Shown here piece after piece: positions 22,349 through 30,946 of a DNA stretch of 30,946 nt (within the stretch, counting starts at the first letter, position 1; every line of letters starts with the position of its first letter). The notes under the pieces were generated by a model that had not been told where the DNA came from, searched no databases, and worked only from the letters and a program-made list of their open reading frames with translations. The translations under genes were made by a program, and so were the position numbers. The DNA is from an uncultured Oscillospiraceae bacterium (lineage in GTDB: Bacteria; Bacillota; Clostridia; Oscillospirales; Oscillospiraceae), in NCBI GenBank assembly GCA_910578735.1, contig CAJTSQ010000029.1, forward strand, positions 1 to 30,946, read 5' to 3'.

Positions 22349-25300
22349 GCCATTCAACCCCTCCCGATTGTATCATTCTCTCATCCCTCGCCAGCTCCAC
22401 CGCCGTATCCGTGGCAAAAAACCACAGCACCTGCCGGTTGACCGGCTGACCCAATATGGCGGACAGCGCCTGGCAGTAGGCGGCCAGCTGGGGGCGGTAC
22501 TCCTCCGCCCGGGCCCGCTCGCCGCCGGGGGACACCCGGTCGCTTTTGAAGTCCACCACCGTGACACGCCCCCCCGCCTCAAACCAGGCGTCGATCACCC
22601 CTTGAAGCAGGACCTCCTCCCCTTTTCCCTCCGGGAAATAATCCAGGGCGGAGACCAGAACGGAGAATTTAAACTCCCTCCGGCACTTCTTCCCGGCCCC
22701 GGCCATCTCCCGGCCGAGGGTGCTGTTCAAAAACGCGGCCAGCCGCTCCGGCTCCACCGCCTGCCGCTGGAGCGGTGTGAGGAATCCCGCTTCCGCCAGC
22801 TGATCCAGCTCCTCCGCCACCTCCTGAGCTGTCCGTCCCCCTTCCAGCGTCAGATACTGCATCGCCAGATGGAGTGCGGTCCCCCGCTGGGCGGGGGTGA
22901 GCCCCTGCTCCTCCGCGATGAAGCCGGGACGGGTGAGAGGCTGGTCCCGCTGAGGGCGCTGCCGCGTCTCCTCCGCCGCCTCCTGGTCCAGTATCCGCCC
23001 CTTGATCTGGGTGGCCGTCAGCTTGGAGGGCAGGTCGGCCGCCGCCGAATGGGGATAGGTCCAGTTCAGCCGGCCGGCCAGATTCCCAAGGTCCTCCGGG
23101 ACCTCACGGGCGTCGGCATAATGCCCCTCCGCCCGGTGCTCCTCTCCCAGGTGCGTTCCGTCCACCCAGCGGATCTCCCAGGCCGGCCCCAGACCCTCCC
23201 CGCTCTGCTCGGGCAGCTCTGCCAACGCCCGCAGCCCCGCCCCCTCCGGACGGGTGAGGGCGTGGAGCAGCACCCAGGCCCCCGGGCTCTGCTGCCGCTC
23301 CAGGGACATGGGTGAGATGGGCAGTCCCGCCCCAATCCGCTCCAGAGCAGCCGCGCCTCCGGTCAAAGCGGTAAGCAAGATCAGTTTTTCCTGGGCCCGG
23401 GTCATGGCCACGTAGAGCAGCCGCAGCTCCTCTGCCATCATCTCCCGCTCCAGCTGGCGGACCACCGCCCGCCGGGCCAGGGTGGGGTACTCCACCATCC
23501 GGTCCCGGTCCAGCCCCTTGGGGCCCACTCCATATTTGGGGTGGAACAGCACCGGCCGCATCAGGTCATCCCGGTTCAGCTTCCTCCCCAGGCCGCACAC
23601 CAGCACCACCGGCCGCTCCAGCCCTTTGGAGCGGTGGATGGACAGGATAGACACCCCCTCCCGGCCGGTGCCGGGGGCAGTCCCCAGCCGGGTCCCGGTT
23701 TCCTTCAGCCGCTCCAGCCGGAGGAGAAACTGGAACAGGGTGCGGCACCCGCTGTCCTCCAGCTGCCCGGCCAGGGCGTAGAGGGCCAGCAGATTGCCCT
23801 GCCGCGTCTCGCCCCCCTCCATGGCCCCGAAGACCCCCAGCAGGTTGGTCTTCTCAAAGATGTGCCACATGAGCTGGCGGCAGGTGCGGTCCCCCGCCCC
23901 GAAGCGCAGTTCCTCCAGCTGGGTCAGAAAATCCATGCACTCCCGGTCCCCGCCCTCTGCGGCCCGGACCAGGGCGGAGTAGAAATCCCCCCCGCTGCCC
24001 GCCCGGAGCAGGGCCAGCTTATCCCCGGTAAACCCGTATACCGGGGAGCGCAGAGCGGCGATCAGGGCCACATCCTGCCGGGGATTGTCCACAATCTGCA
24101 AGATGGACAGGGCCACATTCACCTCTGTAGTGCTGAAAAAGTCCTCTCCCCCGTCCGCCGTCCAGGGGAGGCCCTCCTCATTCAACGCCCGGAGGTAGTG
24201 GTGGAGCACTGGGCCGGGACTGCGCAGCAAAATCATCACGTCGGAGGGGCGCAGAGGCCGCAGGCCCTCCCCCTCCACCACCATCAGGGGCTGTTCCAGC
24301 AGTTCCCGGATGCGCCTGGCGGCAAAACGGGCCTCCAGCAGGTTTTTGTCGTCCCGTTCCTCCTCCTCCCGCTCCCCGGGAAGGGACAGATCCAGGACGT
24401 CCAGCTCCAGGGCGTAGGGGTCTTTGCCCCCGCATACATCCGTTTCAGGCGCCTTTAAAAATTCCTTTCCCGGCACCAGGGCCTGGTCCTCGGTGTAGTC
24501 CAGCTCGCCGAACTCAGTTGACATAATGCTTCGGAACAGGTCGTTGCACCCCTCCAGCACCTGGGGGCGGGAGCGGAAATTCCGGGACAGCACCCGCCGC
24601 CTGGGTTCGCCCTCCCCCGCCAGGCCGCCGTCTGCAAAGCCCTGGTACTTGGCCCGGAAGATAGAGGGGTCGGCCAGGCGGAACCGGTAGATGGACTGCT
24701 TCACATCCCCCACCAGGAACAGCCTCCGCCCGCCGCCAGAGATGGCGTCAAAAATGGCGTTCTGTACCTGGTTGGTATCCTGATACTCATCCACCAGCAC
24801 CTCGTCATACCGCCGGGACCAGAGCTGGGCCAGCTCGGAGGGCCCGCCGTCCTCCCCAATCAGCAGCTTGACCGCAAAGTGTTCCAGGTCGGAGAAGTCC
24901 AGCAGTCCCCGCCGGGCCTTCTCCCGGGCAAAGGCCGCCTGTACATCCAACACCAGGTCCATCAGGGCCTGGACCGCCGGACGGGACAGGCGCAGCTCCT
25001 CCAGCTGGGCGGCGGTGTCTCCGGCAAGGGCCTCCTCCAAGCCGTCCAGCACCTCCTTACACCGGGTGCGGATGGCTTTCACCTGCTTTCCTGCCCACTG
25101 GACCCGCTCCTCCTCAAAGGGGCTGAGTTCCAGCGTCCGTTTCCGCTTCCGTCCCACGGCCGGGAAAGGAATGGGCAGCCGGGACCAGGCCCCATCCCAG
25201 GTGGCTTCCAGTAAAAAGGCATCCAGCGCCTCCAGGGAGGCGGAGATGGAGGGCGCATAGTTGACAGCCAGCAGTTCGTCCTCCTCCGCCAGCCCCAGGG

Positions 25301-25994
25301 CCCGGGTCAGCTGGTCCACGCAGAACCGGGCCTGCCGCCGGGCATCCTCCAGCAGCAGCGCCCCCCAGGGGGTCCGGGTCAGGTCGCTTATCCCCTCCAA
25401 CTCCCACCGCGCCCGCTCCTCTCTCAGCCAGCTGGCGGGGTCCGGGTGGCTCTGCACCCGGGTGTAGATATCCAGCGCGATCTGGGCCAGGCGGCTGTCG
25501 TCCCGCCCGGCGGACAGGGTGTCCACCAGCTGGGTGAAGGGTCCGTCCAGGCTCTCATACCGGCTGTCCAGCACCTCCTCCAGAACCTGGGCCATCAGTA
25601 CCTGCCCCTCCCCCTCGTCGCACAGGCGGAAGTCTGGGTCCAGGTCCAGCAGGTGGCCGTTTTCCCGCAGCAGGGCGGCACAGAAGGCGTGGATAGTAGA
25701 GATATCCGCCCGGTAGACCAGGGTGGTCTGCCGGCGCAGGTGGCGGTCGTTGGGATTTTGGGCCAGCCGCTGGGACAGCGCCTGGGCAATGCGCCCCCGC
25801 AGCTCGGCGGCGGCAGCCTTGGTGTAGGTGATGACCAGAAAGCGGTCGATATCCAGTCCCTCCGCCGCCACTCGGTCCAGCAGCCGCTCCACCAGCACCC
25901 GGGTCTTCCCCGACCCAGCCGCCGCTGACACCAGCAGCTCGCCGCCCCGGTCGTCTACGATGTTCCGCTGTTCCTCTGTCAGGGGAAAAGGCAT
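22335..25994 (-). CDS. addA: ATP-dependent helicase/nuclease subunit A (AddA)
   Basis: The 1219-aa protein begins LTEEQRNIVDDRGGELLVSAA with Walker A AAGSGKT (about 25-31), a UvrD/Rep superfamily 1A helicase. LVDEYQDTNQVQ (motif II), GDVKQSIYRFRLADP (motif III) and LLYVAMTRAQEKLIL (motif VI) are visible. The C-terminus has the RecB-type nuclease motif VVDFKSD and YRPQLAAY. With AddB it resects double-strand ends to a Chi-like site for recombination. Length matches B. subtilis AddA. GGAG lies upstream of the ATG. It is separated from addB by two unrelated genes. Confidence 0.97.
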   Translation of the reverse strand: MPFPLTEEQRNIVDDRGGELLVSAAAGSGKTRVLVERLLDRVAAEGLDIDRFLVITYTKAAAAELRGRIAQALSQRLAQNPNDRHLRRQTTLVYRADISTIHAFCAALLRENGHLLDLDPDFRLCDEGEGQVLMAQVLEEVLDSRYESLDGPFTQLVDTLSAGRDDSRLAQIALDIYTRVQSHPDPASWLREERARWELEGISDLTRTPWGALLLEDARRQARFCVDQLTRALGLAEEDELLAVNYAPSISASLEALDAFLLEATWDGAWSRLPIPFPAVGRKRKRTLELSPFEEERVQWAGKQVKAIRTRCKEVLDGLEEALAGDTAAQLEELRLSRPAVQALMDLVLDVQAAFAREKARRGLLDFSDLEHFAVKLLIGEDGGPSELAQLWSRRYDEVLVDEYQDTNQVQNAIFDAISGGGRRLFLVGDVKQSIYRFRLADPSIFRAKYQGFADGGLAGEGEPRRRVLSRNFRSRPQVLEGCNDLFRSIMSTEFGELDYTEDQALVPGKEFLKAPETDVCGGKDPYALELDVLDLSLPGEREEEERDDKNLLEARFAARRIRELLEQPLMVVEGEGLRPLRPSDVMILLRSPGPVLHHYLRALNEEGLPWTADGGEDFFSTTEVNVALSILQIVDNPRQDVALIAALRSPVYGFTGDKLALLRAGSGGDFYSALVRAAEGGDRECMDFLTQLEELRFGAGDRTCRQLMWHIFEKTNLLGVFGAMEGGETRQGNLLALYALAGQLEDSGCRTLFQFLLRLERLKETGTRLGTAPGTGREGVSILSIHRSKGLERPVVLVCGLGRKLNRDDLMRPVLFHPKYGVGPKGLDRDRMVEYPTLARRAVVRQLEREMMAEELRLLYVAMTRAQEKLILLTALTGGAAALERIGAGLPISPMSLERQQSPGAWVLLHALTRPEGAGLRALAELPEQSGEGLGPAWEIRWVDGTHLGEEHRAEGHYADAREVPEDLGNLAGRLNWTYPHSAAADLPSKLTATQIKGRILDQEAAEETRQRPQRDQPLTRPGFIAEEQGLTPAQRGTALHLAMQYLTLEGGRTAQEVAEELDQLAEAGFLTPLQRQAVEPERLAAFLNSTLGREMAGAGKKCRREFKFSVLVSALDYFPEGKGEEVLLQGVIDAWFEAGGRVTVVDFKSDRVSPGGERARAEEYRPQLAAYCQALSAILGQPVNRQVLWFFATDTAVELARDERMIQSGGVEWHETV

Positions 25995-26015
25995 GTGGAT
26001 GCACTCCTCTCTCTA

Positions 26016-26038
26016 CGGGCGGATCATGTCCGCCCCTA
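26016..26038. repeat. REP-like palindrome spanning the stop codon of the pyridoxal-kinase-like gene
   Basis: GGGCGGA (26017-26023) and TCCGCCC (26029-26035) form a 7-bp stem with a 5-nt loop. Read on the minus strand it is TAGGGGCGGA-CATGA-TCCGCCCGTA, and its first TAG is the stop codon of the kinase gene. I recall similar GTAGGGGCGG...CCGCCC elements scattered between genes in this bacterial group; no second copy occurs in the window. Confidence 0.45.
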
Positions 26039-26869
26039 CTCCGTCAAAACGCTTAAATATTTTTCGATGCGGATACCGTTATTCCGCTCGGCCACGTCCT
26101 GTTCCATAAAGATCAGGCGTTCCAGCAGGTCCACCGCCTTTTGGACCGCCTGGGGGAGGGATCTGCCCTTTACGAGCTGGCCGGTGAGCAGGGAGGTGAA
26201 GATATCCCCAGTTCCCGGGAAATGTGCCTTGATAAACCGGTAGGGGACAGTAAAGGGCGTTCCGGATTCGCCGTCGAAGCCCCAGACCACGTGGCGGCCC
26301 GTCTCCTTCTCCCGGCCGCTGGTAATCACCACCGACTTGGGGCCCCGGGCCAGCAGGCCATCCATCACCTGGCGGGCCTCCTCATCGTCCAGGGTCTCCT
26401 CCCCCTCATACAGTCCGGTGAGAAACTCCGCCTCGGTCAGATTCGGGACTATTACGTCCGCCACCCTCACAAACCGGCGCATGTTGTCCACCGTCTCCTG
26501 GGTCGAGCCATTGTACAGCTTGCCGCCGTCCCCCATAATCGGGTCAGTCACCACCAGAAAGCCCTCCTTGCGCTGGCTGCCGATAAAGTTCTGGAGCAGG
26601 TCCACCTGGTCCGCCGAGGCCAGAAAGCCGGTGGTGATGCAGTCAAACTGAAAGCCCAGTGTCTGCCATACCTGGATGGTCTCCTCCATGTAGCCCGTGG
26701 TGTCCAAAACGGAGAATTTTCCGTAGTCGAAGTTGTTGGACACCAGGGCGGTGGGCAGATTGTAGATGCTGTGGCCCATGTTGGACAGAATGGGCAGCAT
26801 CCCTGCAAGGCCCATCTTGCCGTAGCCGGGCATGTCGCCAATAATGAGAATATTTTTACTGTTTTCCAT
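26036..26869 (-). CDS. Pyridoxamine/pyridoxal kinase-like protein (PdxK/PdxY family)
   Basis: The 277-aa ribokinase-fold protein shows ILIIGDMPGYGKMGLAG at the start, the YNLPTALVSNN segment, VTDPIMGDGGKLY and VPNLTEAEFLTG in the centre, and the catalytic anion-hole motif HFPGTGDIFTSLLTG with the Asp as base. These match pyridoxal kinases of the PdxK/PdxY group, which phosphorylate vitamin B6 vitamers with ATP. Substrate choice between pyridoxamine and hydroxymethylpyrimidine is not certain. AGAGGGG precedes the ATG, 13 nt after the hydrolase stop. The stop codon lies in a REP-like palindrome. Confidence 0.87.
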   Translation of the reverse strand: MENSKNILIIGDMPGYGKMGLAGMLPILSNMGHSIYNLPTALVSNNFDYGKFSVLDTTGYMEETIQVWQTLGFQFDCITTGFLASADQVDLLQNFIGSQRKEGFLVVTDPIMGDGGKLYNGSTQETVDNMRRFVRVADVIVPNLTEAEFLTGLYEGEETLDDEEARQVMDGLLARGPKSVVITSGREKETGRHVVWGFDGESGTPFTVPYRFIKAHFPGTGDIFTSLLTGQLVKGRSLPQAVQKAVDLLERLIFMEQDVAERNNGIRIEKYLSVLTE

Positions 26870-26882
26870 AATAAACCCCTCT

Positions 26883-27563
26883 TTAACTCTCTAAAAATTT
26901 CAAAATTACCGGATTGAATGCCTGCCAGTTCCGCCGGGCGATAAAGTGGTCGCCGGGGAGGATGGACAGCACACTGCCGGGAATAGACTTTGCGATCAGG
27001 CGGGTGTGGCGGTCCCGGATCATGTCCCGCTCCCCCGCCACCACCAGAGTGGGCATGGTCAGCGCGGACAGGCGGGCCGGTTTGATGTGGGGCTGGGTGG
27101 TCATCAGGTCCAGCAGCTCCCACTTGGGCCGGGCCCTTTTGTCAACCCGGCGGACCACCTGGAGCAGCCCCCAGCCCAGGACGATGGGTATCTGAGTGGA
27201 CAGCTTCACCCCTGATGGGGAGAGGTCCGCCCCGTTCAGTACCAGCTTTTCTACATAGTCCGGATACTTTAGCGCAAACAGCAGTGCGATGTTGGCCCCG
27301 TCGGAGAAGCCCAGCAGATGGCAGCGTCTGATCTCCCGGCTGTCCAGAAATCCCTTCAGATCCTCGGCGAACTGCTCCAGGGTGAAGGGGGCCGCCCCCC
27401 GGGGGGACCGGCCGTGTCCCCGGGTGTCCAGGGCAATGACCTGGTATTTTTCGGAAAAAGGGACGATCTGGTGCTTAAAATAGGTGTGGTCCTCCCCATT
27501 GCCGTGGAGCATGACCAGGGGGAATCCCTGCCCGGCCACGGTATAATTTAATTGAATGTCCAT
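26883..27563 (-). CDS. Alpha/beta-fold hydrolase
   Basis: The 226-aa protein has the oxyanion loop HGNG (20-23), ALDTRGHGRS, nucleophile Ser87 in GFSDGA, an acid in VVAGERDMI and the catalytic His in PGDHF. This is the full triad of a small serine hydrolase such as an esterase or lipase-like enzyme. The natural substrate is unknown. The ribosome binding site overlaps the addB stop (AAGGAGTAG), and only 6 nt separate the genes, so it is translated with addB. Confidence 0.92.
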   Translation of the reverse strand: MDIQLNYTVAGQGFPLVMLHGNGEDHTYFKHQIVPFSEKYQVIALDTRGHGRSPRGAAPFTLEQFAEDLKGFLDSREIRRCHLLGFSDGANIALLFALKYPDYVEKLVLNGADLSPSGVKLSTQIPIVLGWGLLQVVRRVDKRARPKWELLDLMTTQPHIKPARLSALTMPTLVVAGERDMIRDRHTRLIAKSIPGSVLSILPGDHFIARRNWQAFNPVILKFLES

Positions 27564-27569
27564 CCTCCA

Positions 27570-30500
27570 CTACTCCTTCCCCAGCTGCTCCCAAAATTCC
27601 TCCGCGCTCACGCGGGGCAGCCAGCGCTTGCAGTCGCCCCCCCGCCCCGGCTCAAAGTGACAGGCGGCGGCGTAGTCACAGAAGCGGCAGGCGTTTTTCT
27701 CCGGCCCCCGCCAGAAGGGGTCGGCGGCGATGCTGCCCCCGGCCAGCTCCCGGCAGATGTCTTCCAGCACCCGCTGGATGTGCCTGCCCAGCCGGCCCAG
27801 CTGCTCGGCGGAGGCCAGAGCCTCGCCGGTAATGGCTCCGGTGGACTTGCTCACCTTCAGGGGCAGAAAGCGGTATCCCCCCTCCCCCTGGGGCTCCATA
27901 GCGTCCAGCACCCGGCGGTCGTTCACCACCAGACCGCTGCGGGTCAGCTCCTTGTCCACCTTCTTTCGCAGCTCCTCGTCGCTCATAGACCGGCTACCCC
28001 GGACGATGGCCTCCCGGGCCGGGAGGTAGAGCACCCCGTCCCCCTCCACCGGCAGGCCGTACAAAGACTGGCCCTTCTCCTCCAAAGTAAAGAGATAAAG
28101 CAGCATCTGGAGTCCCAGGCCGTTCCACACCTCGGTGAGGTCGAAGGTCTTCCGGCCAGTTTTATAGTCCACCACCCGCAGATGGAGCCGTCCGTCGTCC
28201 ACCCAGCCGTCCACCCGATCCACAAAGCCGGTGACGCTGATGGTGACGCCGCCGCAGGTCAGCTCCACCGGCGGCAGGGAGAGCTCCCCATCCTCCTGCT
28301 TGCTTGTGCCAAAGCCCAGCTCAAAGGAGATGGGCTTGAACCGGGAGTGGAGCAGCTCCTCCGCCACATTGTCCACCACCGCCTGGACCGTCTTCAACAG
28401 CCGGCGGAACAGGTACTGGAACCGGGGGCTCTGCCCCTCAAGCCCTCCCAGCTCCTCGGCCACGTAGCGGTCCACCGCCTCCTTCGTCAGCCGGCGCAGC
28501 TTTTTTTTCTGCTCCTCCCCGCCCTGCTCCATGCCGGGGATCGCGGTCTGAGAAAACATCTCATCCTGCAAAACATGCTCCAGAACATAGTGGACAAAGG
28601 TGCCGTACTCCGGGGCTGTAAAGCCCGCTGGCTTGCGGGGCTCCGCCGCCAGGCCGTAGCGCATAAAATAGGAGAAGTGACAGGACTTATACTTGTCCAT
28701 CCGGGAGGCGGACATGGCCACCCGCGTTCCGTACAGCCGGTCCACCGCCTGCCGGGACAGCTTCCCCCGCTCCCAGACGACCGCCTGGTCCAGCCGGGCC
28801 ACCTGATCCTCAAAGCCGGGGAGGGCCTCCAGCGCCCGGCGGGCATTTTTGTTCCGCCCCGCCTGCTCTAGGGCGGGCCTGGGCGCCGCAAGGCGGAAGG
28901 ATCCGTGCAGGTCCTCCTCCCGCACCGGCTGGAGATCGGAGAAGATCAGCTGAAGCCGCTGAACCAGAAAGCTGGGGCGGCGCTCCTCTCCGCCAGGGCC
29001 CTGTGCCGGCCAGGTGACCACCAGCTTTTGGCTTGGCTGGGCACACAGCTGGTAGATGGTGGTCATCTCCCGGTAGAGCAGGTCCCGCTGGGACTGAGTC
29101 AACTCCAGCCCGTAGCCGGACAGCAGGGCCCGATCGTCGTCGGACAGCAGGCCAGGGGCGGTGCCCACCTGGGGCAAGGAGCTGTCGTCCGCCCCCAGCA
29201 GGAAAAGCGCCCTGGCCCGGCGGCCGGTCTGACGGGTGGTCTCCCCCGCCGTCACCCGGTCCAGGGAGACGGGAATAGCGCCCACGTCGTACTGGGAGAG
29301 TACCAGACGAAAGAGCAGGGAAAATTCCTCCAGCTCCATCGGCGCTTTCCCCAGCAGCCGGGCACACTGCTCCAGGCCGCCGCACAGGATGTCCCACAGC
29401 TGGCGGTACTCCTCGGCCAGGGCGGCCTGGCCCCGGTCGTTCAGCATGTGGACCCGCTCCTCCAGCCGCTGAGGCAGGCCGATCTCCTCCAAAAAGCTGT
29501 AAAGGGAAACAGCCTGTCCCCGTCCGGTCTTATCCTGGTTTTTCCGCAGGGCCTCCAGGGGGGCGGCGGCCTGCCTCCGGGCCCGGTCCACCCGGGCCAG
29601 CAGGTCCCGGTCCTCCCGGGTCCACTTCAGCCCGTAGCCCTTTGGGTGCTGAGTCCAGTCCTTGCCTTGGGCCCAGGCACTGCCCTTGATGTCCCACTTT
29701 AAAACGTAGTTCTCCAGCAGGTCCACATCCTCCTGAGACAGGTCCGTCAGGCCGGTTTTTAAGTAGCGGAAGACATCGTCATATCGGTAGCCCCGGGCCG
29801 TGGTGTCCAGGGCAGCGGTGACCAGAGCCAGCACCGGCTTCTCCAAAATATCCGTCATCACAGAGGAAAAGACAGGCACCCCATACCGCCCGAAGACGGA
29901 TTCAATCAGGTCGCGATAGTCTCCGTAGTTCCGGGCGGCCACCCCGATATCCCGAAAGCGGTACCCCTCCTCCCGGACCAGCGCAAGAATGCGGGCGGCG
30001 GCCCACTCCACTTCACTGCGGGGCGTCGCCGCACGAAAGAGCTCCACCCCATCTCCGCAGGGCTGGGACGGGATATCCGTCCCGGCAAAGAGCGCTCTCT
30101 CCAGGTGGGCCAGCGGCTCCCCTTTTCCGGGCCAATCCGCGACAAGGTTTTCCACTTCACAGTCTATTCCCTCAGCCCGGGCCAGCCGGAGCAGTGTCCG
30201 GGCCGTCCGCCGGGCCGGGGCGAAGACGTCTTCCTCCGCCCCCTCCAGTCTGTCGCAGGTGAGGGCAACGGTAACAGAGCGGGCCTGTGTCATAAGAACC
30301 CGCAGCAGCTCCCCCTGCTGGGGGGTGAAGTCGGTAAATCCATCCAGCCAGAGGTCCCTTCCCCTGGCCCAGCCGCAGGAGCGCAGCTTATCCGCCGCCC
30401 GGGTAAGTCGGTCTCGGGGATCCAGGGCGGTCTGGGCGGTGAGAGTCTGGTACGCCCCGAAAATCAGCCCCAGGTCCTGGAGCTTGTCCCCCTCCGGGCC

Positions 30501-30923
30501 TGGAGTCTCCCGTCCGGCCCGGACCAGAAGCTCCGGCGGCACCAGACAGCTTTTCAGCTCGTCCGCCGTGGCGATGAGGGAGGTGAGAAAGGAGGGCCTT
30601 TTGGAGGGCCGGCCGTAGACCCGCAGACCGGGAGCGGCATTTTGGACTGCCCGGTACATCAGCAGCAGCCGTCCTCCGGCGTCCAGCTCCTCCTCCCCCA
30701 GCCCGCCGGCAGTCTGAAAAATACGGTTTGCCAGCCGGCTGAAGGACAGCACCTCCGCCCGCAGGTTGATCTGAGGGCCGCCCGCGGCGCACAGGGCCCG
30801 CTCTGTCTCATGGGACTGCTGCTCCGGCACCAGCAGCACCTGGCCCGGGCCTGCGGCGCACAGCCGGTCCAGCACTGCGGTGGTCTTGCCAGCTCCGGCC
30901 CGGCCTAATAACAGCTTGAACAT
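27570..30923 (-). CDS. addB: ATP-dependent helicase/nuclease subunit B (AddB)
   Basis: The 1117-aa protein begins MFKLLLGRAGAGKT with Walker A at 7-14. The C-terminal nuclease domain has RVVDYKTGRKTF. The AddB iron-sulfur cluster Cys are visible: one in YKSCHFSYFMRYGL and three in CRFCDYAAACHF, as in B. subtilis AddB. It partners AddA in end resection. GGGGGAGAGG precedes the ATG, only 23 bp from the window edge, so the promoter lies mostly outside. It is first of a probable addB-hydrolase-kinase-addA-merR unit. Confidence 0.96.
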   Translation of the reverse strand: MFKLLLGRAGAGKTTAVLDRLCAAGPGQVLLVPEQQSHETERALCAAGGPQINLRAEVLSFSRLANRIFQTAGGLGEEELDAGGRLLLMYRAVQNAAPGLRVYGRPSKRPSFLTSLIATADELKSCLVPPELLVRAGRETPGPEGDKLQDLGLIFGAYQTLTAQTALDPRDRLTRAADKLRSCGWARGRDLWLDGFTDFTPQQGELLRVLMTQARSVTVALTCDRLEGAEEDVFAPARRTARTLLRLARAEGIDCEVENLVADWPGKGEPLAHLERALFAGTDIPSQPCGDGVELFRAATPRSEVEWAAARILALVREEGYRFRDIGVAARNYGDYRDLIESVFGRYGVPVFSSVMTDILEKPVLALVTAALDTTARGYRYDDVFRYLKTGLTDLSQEDVDLLENYVLKWDIKGSAWAQGKDWTQHPKGYGLKWTREDRDLLARVDRARRQAAAPLEALRKNQDKTGRGQAVSLYSFLEEIGLPQRLEERVHMLNDRGQAALAEEYRQLWDILCGGLEQCARLLGKAPMELEEFSLLFRLVLSQYDVGAIPVSLDRVTAGETTRQTGRRARALFLLGADDSSLPQVGTAPGLLSDDDRALLSGYGLELTQSQRDLLYREMTTIYQLCAQPSQKLVVTWPAQGPGGEERRPSFLVQRLQLIFSDLQPVREEDLHGSFRLAAPRPALEQAGRNKNARRALEALPGFEDQVARLDQAVVWERGKLSRQAVDRLYGTRVAMSASRMDKYKSCHFSYFMRYGLAAEPRKPAGFTAPEYGTFVHYVLEHVLQDEMFSQTAIPGMEQGGEEQKKKLRRLTKEAVDRYVAEELGGLEGQSPRFQYLFRRLLKTVQAVVDNVAEELLHSRFKPISFELGFGTSKQEDGELSLPPVELTCGGVTISVTGFVDRVDGWVDDGRLHLRVVDYKTGRKTFDLTEVWNGLGLQMLLYLFTLEEKGQSLYGLPVEGDGVLYLPAREAIVRGSRSMSDEELRKKVDKELTRSGLVVNDRRVLDAMEPQGEGGYRFLPLKVSKSTGAITGEALASAEQLGRLGRHIQRVLEDICRELAGGSIAADPFWRGPEKNACRFCDYAAACHFEPGRGGDCKRWLPRVSAEEFWEQLGKE

Positions 30924-30946
30924 CTGGGACCTCTCCCCCCCTCCCG

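Noticed and set aside
22355..22357. TTG start for the MerR regulator
   Set aside because: It lies almost against the GGGAGGGG site. ATG at 22348 has workable spacing and matches where MerR proteins begin.
1..30946. Prophage, IS element, CRISPR array, tRNA or rRNA
   Set aside because: No transposase, integrase or phage genes, no regularly spaced repeats and no recognisable tRNA or rRNA sequence were found by reading.

Overview
The window is about 31 kb of GC-rich Firmicute chromosome. S16, L13 and S9 genes, strong purine-rich ribosome binding sites, an AddAB (not RecBCD) repair enzyme, an ECF sigma factor with a membrane-anchored partner and LtaS-type envelope chemistry all point to Clostridia. 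The GC-rich codon use fits Oscillospiraceae (Flavonifractor/Lawsonibacter/Oscillibacter-like), but the genus is an inference. I see no phage, IS element, CRISPR array, rRNA or tRNA.

Left part (1-6548). A patch of small inverted repeats (1-135) precedes rpsP-khpA, a terminator, then rimM overlapping an AI-2E-family permease gene; trmD and rplS do not follow. On the minus strand come an ECF sigma factor translationally coupled to a 537-aa membrane-anchored putative anti-sigma factor, with an ECF-type promoter in front, and a 607-aa LtaS-like sulfatase-fold enzyme.

Middle part (6549-15641). A polar amino acid ABC importer (binding protein, permease, ATPase) has a near-consensus promoter and a hairpin after the binding-protein gene. 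A signalling patch follows: a hemerythrin protein with an extra C-terminal domain, a hidden 63-aa ORF with its own ribosome binding site and terminator, and an overlapping pair encoding a REC-GGDEF diguanylate cyclase and a PilZ protein. Then come a ComEC-like metallo-beta-lactamase-fold protein next to a TtcA-like tRNA thiolase, and rplM-rpsI behind a perfect consensus promoter.

Right part (15702-30923), all minus strand. An apparent addB - alpha/beta hydrolase - pyridoxal kinase-like - addA - merR run ends in two tandem terminators. Downstream lies a catabolic-looking operon: HisD-family dehydrogenase, SDR, zinc MDR dehydrogenase, a 37-codon membrane peptide gene, a sodium:solute symporter and a 171-aa unknown protein. 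Its promoter has a 19-bp spacer holding a 10-bp palindrome, which is the architecture activated by MerR proteins, and a merR gene sits directly upstream. The most interesting reading is a MerR-controlled uptake and oxidation system for a small polyol-like compound. 2,3-dihydroxypropane-1-sulfonate is one candidate substrate, by analogy to HpsN-type HisD paralogs. This is untested.
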